Positions 17,011 to 25,058 of a stretch of DNA of 28,297 nt are shown here, one piece after another. Position 1 is the first letter of the stretch, and every line of letters begins with the position of its first letter. The translations under genes were made by a program, and so were the position numbers. The notes under the pieces were generated by a model. That model did not search any database, was not told where the DNA came from, and saw only the letters and a list, made by a program, of their open reading frames with translations. Source of the stretch: JAIOSM01 sp964593725 (GTDB taxonomy: Bacteria > Desulfobacterota > Desulfobacteria > Desulfobacterales > Desulfobacteraceae); the NCBI GenBank assembly GCA_964593725.1, contig CAZQJS010000043.1, positions 1 to 28,297 on the forward strand. Direction: 5' to 3'.

Positions 17011-18348
17011 TTAACCGTTAACGGAAAAAGAGCTGTTATAATTTATTGCCCGTTTTCGTGAAAAAAAGCCCACATCTGTTGATCTGTCAATATGTTTAAA
17101 TTTATATTGAAACGGCTCTTTATCATGGTCAAGACCCTTTTCACAGGCATCAATCAATTCTGCCATCATACGGCCGACAACCGGTGCATTTTTATACTGA
17201 TTTCCGCTTGTGCCAATGGCCATATAAAAACCTGGAAGATCGGATTTATCATACACAGGAATCCAGTCATCAGAGCAGTCATAAAGATCAACAACACCCT
17301 TGGGCTGATTTGGCACCTCAAGGGAAGGAATTCGTTTGGCAAACCTGTAACACTGGGCCTTCCACTGTTCAACAGTTAAAACATTATCCCTGCCGTATCC
17401 GCCTTTGCCGGCATAGAACTCATCCGGATCGACCCATTCCTGGGGATCGCACTCCGGATCTTCGCTTCCAATAAGAAATGTATTTCCAACCTCGGGTCTG
17501 ACATAGCAGCCTACATCACCGTCAGACATGTGATATCCATCCTCCAGATAATTGTATTCTTTGGGTGACGGACAATACATAACTTCATGGCGCAGGGATC
17601 TGGTCTTAATATTGCACCCTTCCAATACGCCCTCTGCCATTTTATTAATCTTAAAAGAGTGCGGTCCGCCCACATTGACAACAACAGGTGCATCGATTTT
17701 TGTGCCGTCTTTTAAAGTAATGCCTGTAACTCTCCTGTTTTCACTTCTAACCTCCACCACCTCTGCATTGAACATGAACTCTGCACCCTTTGCCTCGGCA
17801 GCCCTCATTATATTATGGGCAGAAAGGGCAGGATCATTCATGTATCCCCCTTCAGGGCAGAAGATAGCGCCTTCAATCATTTTTACGGGTTCATCAAAAA
17901 ACTTTGGATCTTCAGGACGTCTCACAGGCCAGAACTCATGGAGGTCAGCCACGGGCACCATCTCTTTTATCTTCTCAACAGACCATTCCTCATATTCCAC
18001 ACCCACAATATCATAATTTTCCTTAACTTTTTTCCAGTCATGTCCCTGGGATTTTATCAGGATGGAACCTGTATTCATATATCTTGCAAGGCCCTTTTCA
18101 TCCTTGACATTACCCAGATAATTTTCCCAGTCAAGCCAGTATTTAAAGCCTTCATAGGCCATGGCAACACCATCGGCAGTTGAATAGTGTGCCCTTACAA
18201 TGGCACATGACCCTGCTGTGGAGCCTTCGCCTGCATCGGCAAGTTTGTCAACATTCAGGGTCTTATAACCCATCTTAGAAAGCTCATAGGCTATTGGACT
18301 TCCAATAACACCTGCTCCTATTATAATTGCATCATATTTTTCACCCAT
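17011..18348 (-). CDS. DAO-family FAD-dependent oxidoreductase (SoxB/DadA-like), extra subunit or enzyme of the sox operon
   Basis: The 445-residue flavoprotein has an N-terminal dinucleotide-binding motif IIGAGVIGSPIAYELSKMG at 9-27, the FAD-contact STAGSCAIVRAHYS near 43 and a C-terminal FAD-domain signature GFYMAIGTSGNQYKNAPVVGRMMAELI near 385. It has the length and layout of single-domain amine oxidoreductases such as SoxB, glycine oxidase and DadA, without a GcvT domain. It is not a second SoxB copy: the covalent-FMN RHDAV motif is absent. AAGGAG lies before the ATG. It is encoded between soxG and etfB2, so it probably oxidises a related N-methyl amine or imino acid and passes electrons to ETF pair 2. 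The substrate is unknown. Confidence 0.85.
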   Translation of the reverse strand: MGEKYDAIIIGAGVIGSPIAYELSKMGYKTLNVDKLADAGEGSTAGSCAIVRAHYSTADGVAMAYEGFKYWLDWENYLGNVKDEKGLARYMNTGSILIKSQGHDWKKVKENYDIVGVEYEEWSVEKIKEMVPVADLHEFWPVRRPEDPKFFDEPVKMIEGAIFCPEGGYMNDPALSAHNIMRAAEAKGAEFMFNAEVVEVRSENRRVTGITLKDGTKIDAPVVVNVGGPHSFKINKMAEGVLEGCNIKTRSLRHEVMYCPSPKEYNYLEDGYHMSDGDVGCYVRPEVGNTFLIGSEDPECDPQEWVDPDEFYAGKGGYGRDNVLTVEQWKAQCYRFAKRIPSLEVPNQPKGVVDLYDCSDDWIPVYDKSDLPGFYMAIGTSGNQYKNAPVVGRMMAELIDACEKGLDHDKEPFQYKFKHIDRSTDVGFFSRKRAINYNSSFSVNG

Positions 18349-18393
18349 GATAATATCTCCTTTTATTATATTTAATGGCAGATGCCAATTTTA

Positions 18394-19023
18394 TCAAGCA
18401 TTAATCCTGTTTTCAAACCTTGCTTTGCCAGCCGGTCTTAAGCCGAACTCTTCACCGGCATGTAAAATGGCATGTATCATATCCCTTGAATATCCCCTGG
18501 AGCAGTTTAAAATAATAAGTGACCTGTCACCATCTTTACTCATTGTCACAATCTGGCACGGCACATGGGAAAACGGACCCTGGAAAAGAAAAGGTGGTCT
18601 TCTTTCAGGATCGAGAAAATCAAGGGAAGTAAGTTTTTCACAAACTGCAAATATATCCCGGCCCATGAGGGCAATCCCCATGGCTGCTTCAGATATATCT
18701 GTATACTCTTTCCCCTCGGGCATATCATGATAATCCCCTGCAATATTATATAATGATGCCTGGGTGGCATTCATGCGGCTCACCAGGACATTATTTTCAA
18801 AAACAGCACTGCCCGGTGTTTCAGGAACTGTTATACCAAAGGGCTTAACCAGGTCAGGATCAGGTATCTGAAGATCAAATCTTGGTCTGTGGCTCAAATC
18901 AACGATGTGGGGGCCATCACCTTCATCACTGTATTCCACAACCACTTCAAAATTATTCTGCTCTTCTGTTTTCAGGGGTGTACTTTTAAATACAACCGGA
19001 GAAACTCTTTTAATATCGTTCAT
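18394..19023 (-). CDS. soxG: Sarcosine oxidase gamma subunit (SoxG-like)
   Basis: The 209-residue protein matches the gamma subunit of heterotetrameric sarcosine oxidase, a GcvT-fold protein without its own cofactor that packs against the alpha subunit. Recognisable parts are AFENNVLVSRMNATQ-like residues near 75, DISEAAMGIALMGRDIFAV near 110, SLDFLDPERRPP and the late RGYSRDMIHAILHAGEEFGL. Identity to classic SoxG is low, and the call leans partly on position directly after soxA (10 bases) in the standard B-D-A-G order. AAGGA precedes the ATG. Confidence 0.8.
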   Translation of the reverse strand: MNDIKRVSPVVFKSTPLKTEEQNNFEVVVEYSDEGDGPHIVDLSHRPRFDLQIPDPDLVKPFGITVPETPGSAVFENNVLVSRMNATQASLYNIAGDYHDMPEGKEYTDISEAAMGIALMGRDIFAVCEKLTSLDFLDPERRPPFLFQGPFSHVPCQIVTMSKDGDRSLIILNCSRGYSRDMIHAILHAGEEFGLRPAGKARFENRINA

Positions 19024-19033
19024 GATTTTTCCT

Positions 19034-21952
19034 TTAGCTTTTCATCCTTTTACCTTCAGGATCGTAAAATGGTCTTTTAACAACTTTGCCGTAAATCCGG
19101 TCATTACCGCATTCATCTTCAAAAATCTCAAGGCGTGTACCAGTCTTTGAAAGCTCTGCTTCAACAAGGGCCATACCCACAGCTTTATTGAGTACAAAAC
19201 TGTCCCGGGCAGTGCAGACATATCCCCGCACCTTTTCATCCACAATCAGGGAACCATCCCTTGGAGCCCTTGTATTGTTTTCCATTTCAAAGCCCACAAG
19301 TTTAAGCCTTGTCATATCGTTTTCTGCCTGGCGCAATGCGGCTGCACCAACGGTTTTTGCATCTGCTTTGTTCCTGTCCCATAAAAATCCCAGACCCACA
19401 TCCAGAAGATTTGTCCTCTGCTCAGACTCCTGGCCCAGGATAATATGGCACTTTTCCATGCGCAGAACGTTCTGGGCTTCAACACCAAAATTCCGTATAT
19501 TAAACTCTCTGCCAGCCTCCTTGAGCATGAGCCATAAAGATTTCATATATGAAGACGGCACATGGAGTTCAAAGGATAATTCTCCCACAAATCCCAAACG
19601 CATGGCCCGGACAAAAATCGTATCTTCTATCATAAACTCTTTATATTCGGAAAATCCAAAGGCTTCATTGGATATATCCATATCCACAATTTTCCCAAGT
19701 ACTTTCCTTGAATTGGGACCGGACAGATTGATCACCCCCATGGCATCGGTCAGGTTTACCAGGGCAAATTTCCATCTGTCATACCGGGTGTGATATCTTA
19801 TCCATTCCACAGTGGAGCCTGCCCTGCCCGTGGATGTTGTAAAATAGTAATCATTTTCATCAAGTTTGACAATAACTCCATCGTCAATTACACAGCCGTC
19901 ATCATTGCACATGGCTGAATATTTTATTCTCCCCTTTTCAAGTTTTGACATGTCAGAGACAAAAACCCGCTGCAGAGCATTAAGAGCATCAATACCGTGG
20001 ATACGGAATTTACCCAGGGTTGAGCCATCTAGCATTCCCACATTATTCCTTACATTCTCAATCTCTTTTCTGCATGAAAAATCCCGGGAAAAATACCGGG
20101 CTCTCTGCCATACACCAATATTCCTGAAAATACCGCCGTCCTTTTTCTGCATCTCATCCATGGGTGTGATTTTAAACATGGTGTGATTAGTACCTGCATA
20201 TGTGGATATCAAAGTTGGCACCAGGGGAGGTCTGACATTGGTTGGTCTGATGGAGATATCCGGCAGGGCCTGGTATTTTGCAGCATAAAGGGGCAGGTTA
20301 TGACCTGGAATACCGCCCTGGCCCGGACCTGTTCCGGCAGATGTAAACCGCTTAATCAGTTCCGGCATATCAAACCCTTTATCTATTGCCTGTTTAATAT
20401 TTTTGATTGTGGTATCTTCATCAAAGCAGATAAAACTCTTTCTGCCTTTTACCGGTGCCATGACAAACTTTGTTCCCCTGGTTGGTCCGGGCAGGGTTTT
20501 AAGCTCATTTTTTGCCTTTCCAATCTCTCCGATTGAACAGGCACCACAATCAAAAGCAGCCTGCAAACCTGCAATTTTACCTGAAACCTCAATGGATTTC
20601 CCATTATCAAGCCCAAGTATCCGGCCGGCAGCGTGCATTTTTTCCGGCAGTTTGTCAACCAGGAAAAATCCAGTGTGGGCATCATATTTCAGTTTCCCAA
20701 GGGCTACGGTGATGTGGCCGGTTACAGGTGTCATACCGGCCGATGCCACAAGAAGATCACATGCAACGGTTTTTGACACAAGACCATCAACACTTGAAAG
20801 GGTGACCTTTTGAACTGTTTTGCTGCCATGGGCTGTTGCAGCTGTCCAGCCCTTTAACAGGGGTATTTTTCTCTTTTCAAGTTCTTCTGTAAGTTCAGGA
20901 TCCTGGCCATCCTCCCTGATATCTGCCACTAAAGCTATATCAAGGCCAAGCTTGTTTAAATCCAGGGCAGCCTCCAGTCCCAGATCATGGCCGATACTGA
21001 ACACTGCCCTTTCACCGGGCAGGCATCCATAGCTCTTTGCAAGCCTTAAAGCACATGCAATCTGCATGATCCCCGGCCGCTCATTATTCTCAAAAATCAG
21101 GGGACGTTCAATACAGCCCGTGGCAGCAACAACACTTTTTGCCCTGATCTCAATATAACGCTGGTCATAAACATCTTCCCGATCTCCTGTCCGGAATCCT
21201 GTAACCAGATTATTATTGTAAACTCCCACGGCAGCTGTATGGGTGAAAACCCTGATGTTTTCATGGGACTTCACCTCCTGTACCAGCTGGTCTGCCCGGT
21301 GGTGAAAGGTCTGTCCCTTTTCATACTCCCTTGACCGATACTCAAAAAATCCGCCCAGCCATGGTCGTGATTCCATCAAAATAACACGCAGACCCTTTTT
21401 TGCCGCTGAAACAGCAGCCATCAAGCCTGCCGGACCTCCTCCGATTATGCACACATCAGCTGAAGGGAATATTTCATCGTAAACCCCGGGCATTTTGAAA
21501 TCAGGATTGAGCTTACCTGTCCCTGCAGCTTTTCTGATCTGCTTCATGGCAAAAGGCCACAGTTTTGCAGGCTTATGCATTGTATTATAATAAAACCCTG
21601 CGGGCATTAAAAAATCAAGCTTGTCTATGAAAGACATCATATCATTTTCAGCAGATCCTTTTACATTCTGCTCTTTTATAACCATTCCCTCCCTGAGCAG
21701 GGTGTTTTCACACCTGACATTGGGAATATTATCAACTTCCATGCAGGTGTTGCTGCATTCGCCGTCAAGGCTGTAAAGCCCCCTGGGTCTGTGATATTTA
21801 AGGCTTCGTGAAAAAATTCTTACATTATTTGCCCAAAGGGCTGTGGCAATGGTATCGCCTTTAACCCCATAATACTTCTTACCTTTATATATAAATCCGA
21901 TTTTTTTTGACGGGTCTATTTTCAATGTCGGCAGATCATTAAGCCTTTTCAT
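19034..21952 (-). CDS. soxA: Sarcosine oxidase alpha subunit (SoxA-like, with cysteines in the N-terminal ferredoxin-fold domain)
   Basis: The 972-residue alpha subunit has an N-terminal 2Fe-2S-ferredoxin-like domain (about 15-95, with YHRPRG at 53-58), a two-dinucleotide-binding domain starting GGGPAG at 171-176, and a C-terminal GcvT-type folate domain (about 590-972) with RLGFVGELSFELHVP and QNVLRMEKCHIILGQES. In the family it binds NAD and folate and shares the substrate cavity with SoxB, yielding glycine and 5,10-methylene-tetrahydrofolate. Classic SoxA lacks cluster cysteines, but here the domain holds C66, C70 and C81 (GECSNTC...VRC). I chose the start at 21952 (MKRLNDLPTL): GGGAGG lies upstream and the alternative start at 22069 would lie deep within soxD. 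The gene overlaps the soxD stop by 14 bases. Confidence 0.9.
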   Translation of the reverse strand: MKRLNDLPTLKIDPSKKIGFIYKGKKYYGVKGDTIATALWANNVRIFSRSLKYHRPRGLYSLDGECSNTCMEVDNIPNVRCENTLLREGMVIKEQNVKGSAENDMMSFIDKLDFLMPAGFYYNTMHKPAKLWPFAMKQIRKAAGTGKLNPDFKMPGVYDEIFPSADVCIIGGGPAGLMAAVSAAKKGLRVILMESRPWLGGFFEYRSREYEKGQTFHHRADQLVQEVKSHENIRVFTHTAAVGVYNNNLVTGFRTGDREDVYDQRYIEIRAKSVVAATGCIERPLIFENNERPGIMQIACALRLAKSYGCLPGERAVFSIGHDLGLEAALDLNKLGLDIALVADIREDGQDPELTEELEKRKIPLLKGWTAATAHGSKTVQKVTLSSVDGLVSKTVACDLLVASAGMTPVTGHITVALGKLKYDAHTGFFLVDKLPEKMHAAGRILGLDNGKSIEVSGKIAGLQAAFDCGACSIGEIGKAKNELKTLPGPTRGTKFVMAPVKGRKSFICFDEDTTIKNIKQAIDKGFDMPELIKRFTSAGTGPGQGGIPGHNLPLYAAKYQALPDISIRPTNVRPPLVPTLISTYAGTNHTMFKITPMDEMQKKDGGIFRNIGVWQRARYFSRDFSCRKEIENVRNNVGMLDGSTLGKFRIHGIDALNALQRVFVSDMSKLEKGRIKYSAMCNDDGCVIDDGVIVKLDENDYYFTTSTGRAGSTVEWIRYHTRYDRWKFALVNLTDAMGVINLSGPNSRKVLGKIVDMDISNEAFGFSEYKEFMIEDTIFVRAMRLGFVGELSFELHVPSSYMKSLWLMLKEAGREFNIRNFGVEAQNVLRMEKCHIILGQESEQRTNLLDVGLGFLWDRNKADAKTVGAAALRQAENDMTRLKLVGFEMENNTRAPRDGSLIVDEKVRGYVCTARDSFVLNKAVGMALVEAELSKTGTRLEIFEDECGNDRIYGKVVKRPFYDPEGKRMKS

Positions 21953-22211
21953 TATCTGTTTGCCTCCCTGATGCCTTCTCAAGGTTAGTTCTTGTATCCC
22001 GGTGAATGGTAAACCACGAACCACATCCGTCTTTATGGAACCACCACTCCTCCTGGACACCTGCCACACATTTATTCATGTGCACATAGTCGCACCAGGT
22101 TTCAGGAGTCAAATCACTTTCATCGGGTCTCGGGCCCTTTTCTTCTCCGCCGAATCTGAACTCATATCCATTTCTTTTACCGCAGATCGGGCAGGTAATT
22201 GTTAATGCCAT
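21939..22211 (-). CDS. soxD: Sarcosine oxidase delta subunit, zinc-binding (SoxD)
   Basis: The 90-residue protein is the small delta subunit of heterotetrameric sarcosine oxidase. All four zinc ligands known for the family are present at near-standard positions: C7 and C10 in TCPICG, and H59 and C63 in WWFHKDGCGSWF. Its length and the PETWCDYVHMNKCVAGVQEEWW core are typical. GGAG lies before the ATG. It follows soxB by 17 bases and overlaps soxA by 14, implying coupled translation and assembly. Its presence shows that the whole heterotetramer is encoded, not just a monomeric flavoenzyme. Confidence 0.93.
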   Translation of the reverse strand: MALTITCPICGKRNGYEFRFGGEEKGPRPDESDLTPETWCDYVHMNKCVAGVQEEWWFHKDGCGSWFTIHRDTRTNLEKASGRQTDNEKA

Positions 22212-22228
22212 TATTCTCTCCTTAACTC

Positions 22229-23464
22229 TTAATTATCCGGGGTATAATTTACAAGTGCAGCTGTTTCACCCATGAGCCTGTGTTCCTGAAACCGCTTCAG
22301 GGCAAAGGGCTTTAATATATCAGGGCAAAGATTTGTTGCCATATACTGTGCCATGTACTTACCTACAGCAGAGCAGGACTTGAATCCAAAATAGCCCCAT
22401 CCGCAATCCATGAAAAATCCTTCAATCTGATTGTTTCCATCCATTACAGGTGCCATGTCCGGTGTCATATCAGCAAGTCCGCCCCAGATCCTCATAAAAC
22501 GCACTCCCCTTAAACATGGCAGGAATTCAGACAAAGCTTCAGCCTGGTGTTTTATGTAATGGGCAGTGTTTAAAGTGGTATAATTAGGCCAGGGGTCCAT
22601 GTGGGCGCCGGTTGCAATCTCGCCCTTCAAGGTCTGGTTTGCATAGCAATGGTAGGCTCCCGATGAAACAACATGGTTAAGCAGAGGTTTCAGGGGCTGG
22701 GTCACCATGGCCTGGATGGTCAGAACAGAGATGGGAAGCTTAATCCCAAGCATGGCATATATCAGGGCTGCTGAATAGCCCCCCGCTGAAATCAAAACCT
22801 GTTTTGTGTTAATGGAACCCCGGCTGGTTTTAACAGAGGTGATTTTGTTATTTTCTGTTTCAATGGCAAGTGCCTCGGTCTGCTGATGAATCTGAACGCC
22901 TTGCTTTGCAGCTCCCCGTGCAAGACCCCATACCACTGCATCATGGCGGACAATACCACCGGGAGGATGAAACATTGCTCCGTGGATAGGGAATGTAATA
23001 TCCTGGGATATATTAAGCGCCGGAACCATCTCTTTTGCTTCCTTTGCATCAATCAGATGACTTTCAACACCATGGAACTGGGCAGTTGCTATGGTCATAC
23101 GCGCCGCTTTCATGGCAGCCTCGCTGTGCATCAGATTAAGGTTTCCGCAATTATTAAACATTAAATTGTAATCCAGTTCCTTTGTCAAAACCGGCCATAG
23201 ATCCAGGGCCTCTTTATAAAGTGGAACATTATACTGCGTACGCTGATTGGCACGGACAATTGCAGTATTCCTGCCTGCACCGCCAAACCCTATATAGTTC
23301 TTTTCAAGGATTGCAATATCAGTGACACCATGCTCCTTTGCAAGATAATAAGCAGTTGCCAGGCTGTGAAGCCCGCCTCCGATGATCACCACATCATAGC
23401 TCGATTTGAGCCTGGTTTTTTTTCCCCACATGGGTTTAGTTTTTGAAAACATTGGCTTTCCCAT
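22229..23464 (-). CDS. soxB: Sarcosine oxidase beta subunit (SoxB)
   Basis: The 411-residue DAO-family flavoprotein matches the beta subunit of heterotetrameric sarcosine oxidase, which oxidises the N-methyl group of sarcosine. It shows VVIIGGGLHSLATAYYLA at 25-42 (non-covalent FAD site), GGAGRNTAIVRANQRT near 61 and GGIVRHDAVVWG at 169-180. His174 corresponds to the His that carries covalent FMN, so the two-flavin arrangement appears intact. The C-terminal WGYFGFKSCSAVGKYMAQYM is the usual FAD-domain closing motif. It is the first gene of the operon. The start may be 23464 or the ATG at 23452, which has GGGAAAG just upstream; no strong site supports the first. In an anaerobe the acceptor would be ETF pair 2 rather than oxygen (inference). 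Confidence 0.92.
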   Translation of the reverse strand: MGKPMFSKTKPMWGKKTRLKSSYDVVIIGGGLHSLATAYYLAKEHGVTDIAILEKNYIGFGGAGRNTAIVRANQRTQYNVPLYKEALDLWPVLTKELDYNLMFNNCGNLNLMHSEAAMKAARMTIATAQFHGVESHLIDAKEAKEMVPALNISQDITFPIHGAMFHPPGGIVRHDAVVWGLARGAAKQGVQIHQQTEALAIETENNKITSVKTSRGSINTKQVLISAGGYSAALIYAMLGIKLPISVLTIQAMVTQPLKPLLNHVVSSGAYHCYANQTLKGEIATGAHMDPWPNYTTLNTAHYIKHQAEALSEFLPCLRGVRFMRIWGGLADMTPDMAPVMDGNNQIEGFFMDCGWGYFGFKSCSAVGKYMAQYMATNLCPDILKPFALKRFQEHRLMGETAALVNYTPDN

Positions 23465-23506
23465 TAAATTATGGATTAATGTTAAATTATATTACATCCG
23501 TTTTTA

Positions 23507-23535
23507 TCACTATCTTATGCAACGGATTATGTCAA
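23507..23535 (-). promoter_or_regulatory. Candidate sigma70-type promoter of the sox operon
   Basis: On the minus strand TTGACA (23535-23530) is followed after 17 bases by TAGTGA (23512-23507), a perfect -35 with a poor -10. It overlaps an inverted repeat ATCCGTT/AACGGAT (23496-23502 and 23521-23527), whose placement across the promoter suggests a repressor or activator site. This is the only promoter-like pattern I see for soxB, and no sigma54 element is visible here. Confidence 0.4.
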
Positions 23536-23593
23536 GAATTTATTTTAAAAATGATACTTTTTCTTTCATACACCCTTGACAACCATGAAAATT

Positions 23594-23628
23594 TTTTATA
23601 AAACCTTATAAAATTAATGTTTTATAAG
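23594..23628. promoter_or_regulatory. Nested palindromes upstream of the rpiR gene, candidate operator
   Basis: CTTATAAAA and TTTTATAAG form perfect 9-bp arms around a 6-base spacer at 23605-23628. Directly before it, TTTTATAAAA at 23594-23603 is a second perfect palindrome built on the same core. The pair starts just downstream of a TTGACA at 23576-23581 on the plus strand and ends 28 bases before the RpiR start codon. This fits an autoregulatory operator for the RpiR protein that might also act on the divergent sox operon. Low complexity AT content means part of the symmetry could be chance. Confidence 0.5.
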
Positions 23629-23656
23629 TATAAATTATCCAGAACAGGTTATAATA

Positions 23657-24535
23657 ATGAATGATCCTGCATCCCATCCGGTAATCAATGACATTTCAAG
23701 CAAACTTGACTCCCTGACTCCCAAGGCCCAGACCCTTGGAACATATATAATGCAGAACCCGTCCAAGGCTGTTTTCATGACAACAAAGGAGCTTGCAGAG
23801 ACCTGCTCCATCAGTGAAGCAACAGTTGTCCGTTTTGTAAGCACCCTTGGGTACAAGGGGTATTCCGACTTTCAGGAGGCATTAAAAGACTTTGTGAACA
23901 CAGGGCTTTCTCTGCCTGAAAGGGCCGATATAAAAGGCATTAAAGAACCAGGAACCGACAGGCTCCACAGGGGTATTCTGGAAGAGCTTAACAATCTTAA
24001 ATATCTCTATGAAAATATTAATATGGAGACTTTAAACCTTTTTGTGGACCATCTGGATAAATGCTCCACAGTCTATGTCACAGGCTCCAGACTCTCCTAT
24101 ACCTTTGCCTATTATCTTGGATGGTCATTGACAAAAATAATAAAAGGTGTCCATATCCTTAAGGGCAGTGACAGTACAACCATGGACATTCTGACCAATG
24201 CCAGGTCTGACAGTCTGGTCATCCTGGCTGCCACCACAAGATATCCCAACGAACTGATAAAACTCAGCAAGATGATACGCCGCAGTGGCCATACCCTTTT
24301 GACCATGACTGACAGCAGCATATGCCCTGTAATACAGTTTGCCGACCTATCCCTTGTTATACCGGCACGATCCATACCATTTATCGGGAATGTATCGGGA
24401 ATGCTTGCTGTAATCCAGTTCATTGTCCAGGAACTTGCCAACAGAAAGGGAAATGACTTTGCATCATACCAGAAGCAGCTGGAACAGGTCTATCTGGAAA
24501 ATGATATCCTGTTCAACCTTGACCCTAAGTATTAA
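23657..24535 (+). CDS. RpiR-family transcriptional regulator (HTH + SIS)
   Basis: The 292-residue regulator has an N-terminal RpiR helix-turn-helix domain (about 5-80; KAVFMTTKELAETCSISEATVVRFVSTLGYKGYSDFQEALK) and a C-terminal SIS domain (about 120-260), the fold that usually senses phosphosugars. The SIS part contains VYVTGSRLSYTFAYYLG and the later LVILAATTRYPNELIKLSKMIRRSG. It is divergent from soxB across a 192-bp region and 33 bases ahead of the deacylase gene. Some RpiR proteins control non-sugar catabolic operons, so control of the sox operon is plausible but unproven. An AGG lies 8 bases before the ATG. Confidence 0.92.
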   Translation: MNDPASHPVINDISSKLDSLTPKAQTLGTYIMQNPSKAVFMTTKELAETCSISEATVVRFVSTLGYKGYSDFQEALKDFVNTGLSLPERADIKGIKEPGTDRLHRGILEELNNLKYLYENINMETLNLFVDHLDKCSTVYVTGSRLSYTFAYYLGWSLTKIIKGVHILKGSDSTTMDILTNARSDSLVILAATTRYPNELIKLSKMIRRSGHTLLTMTDSSICPVIQFADLSLVIPARSIPFIGNVSGMLAVIQFIVQELANRKGNDFASYQKQLEQVYLENDILFNLDPKY

Positions 24536-24568
24536 AAATTAAATATATAAATTTAAGGAAACCCTGTT

Positions 24569-25057
24569 ATGTTACAAAAACAAAAAGAGTTACTTGACCT
24601 TCTTACAAAAATCGATATTGACTACACAAATCATGAGCACCCTGCCGTGTTCACGGTTGAAGAGGCAGACAAACACCATGAAGGAATAGAAGGAGTACAC
24701 AGCAAAAATCTTTTTTTCAAGGACAGAAAGAAAAAATTATTCCTGGTGGTCACCCTGTCTGATAAACCCATTGTAATCAAAGAAGTTGCAAAAAAGATCG
24801 GGGCAAAAAGCCCCTCCTTTGGCAAACCTGAACTCCTTGGCCAGGTCCTTGGCGTTATTCCGGGTGCTGTTACGCCCTTTGCCGTTGTAAATGACGAGAA
24901 CCATGATGTAAAAGTAATTCTGGATGAGGAGATGATGGAAAACAGCCTTTTGAACTTCCATCCCCTGGAAAATACTGCAACAACAACCATTAAATCAGAA
25001 GACCTGATAAAATTCATGGACCACTGCGGCCAGGATTATGAAGTAGTAAGATTATAG
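24569..25057 (+). CDS. YbaK/ProX-type aminoacyl-tRNA deacylase
   Basis: The 162-residue protein belongs to the YbaK/EbsC (ProX, PrdX) family of trans-acting deacylases that clear mischarged prolyl-tRNA. It shows the opening HEHPAVFTVEEADKHHEGIEGVHSKNLFFKDRKKKLFLVV (about 21-60), the catalytic-pocket lysine region and the GVIPGAVTPFAVVNDENHDVKVILDEEM segment near 93. AAGGA lies upstream of the ATG. It is probably co-transcribed with the RpiR gene. Its role next to amine catabolism is unclear; it may edit tRNA charged with alanine or another small amino acid. Its stop codon is 1 base from the stop of the convergent permease gene. Confidence 0.9.
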   Translation: MLQKQKELLDLLTKIDIDYTNHEHPAVFTVEEADKHHEGIEGVHSKNLFFKDRKKKLFLVVTLSDKPIVIKEVAKKIGAKSPSFGKPELLGQVLGVIPGAVTPFAVVNDENHDVKVILDEEMMENSLLNFHPLENTATTTIKSEDLIKFMDHCGQDYEVVRL

Positions 25058-25058
25058 A

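Noticed and set aside
19188..19793. Plus-strand frame of 201 codons opposite soxA
   Set aside because: It is a shadow of the soxA coding frame with no recognisable domain.
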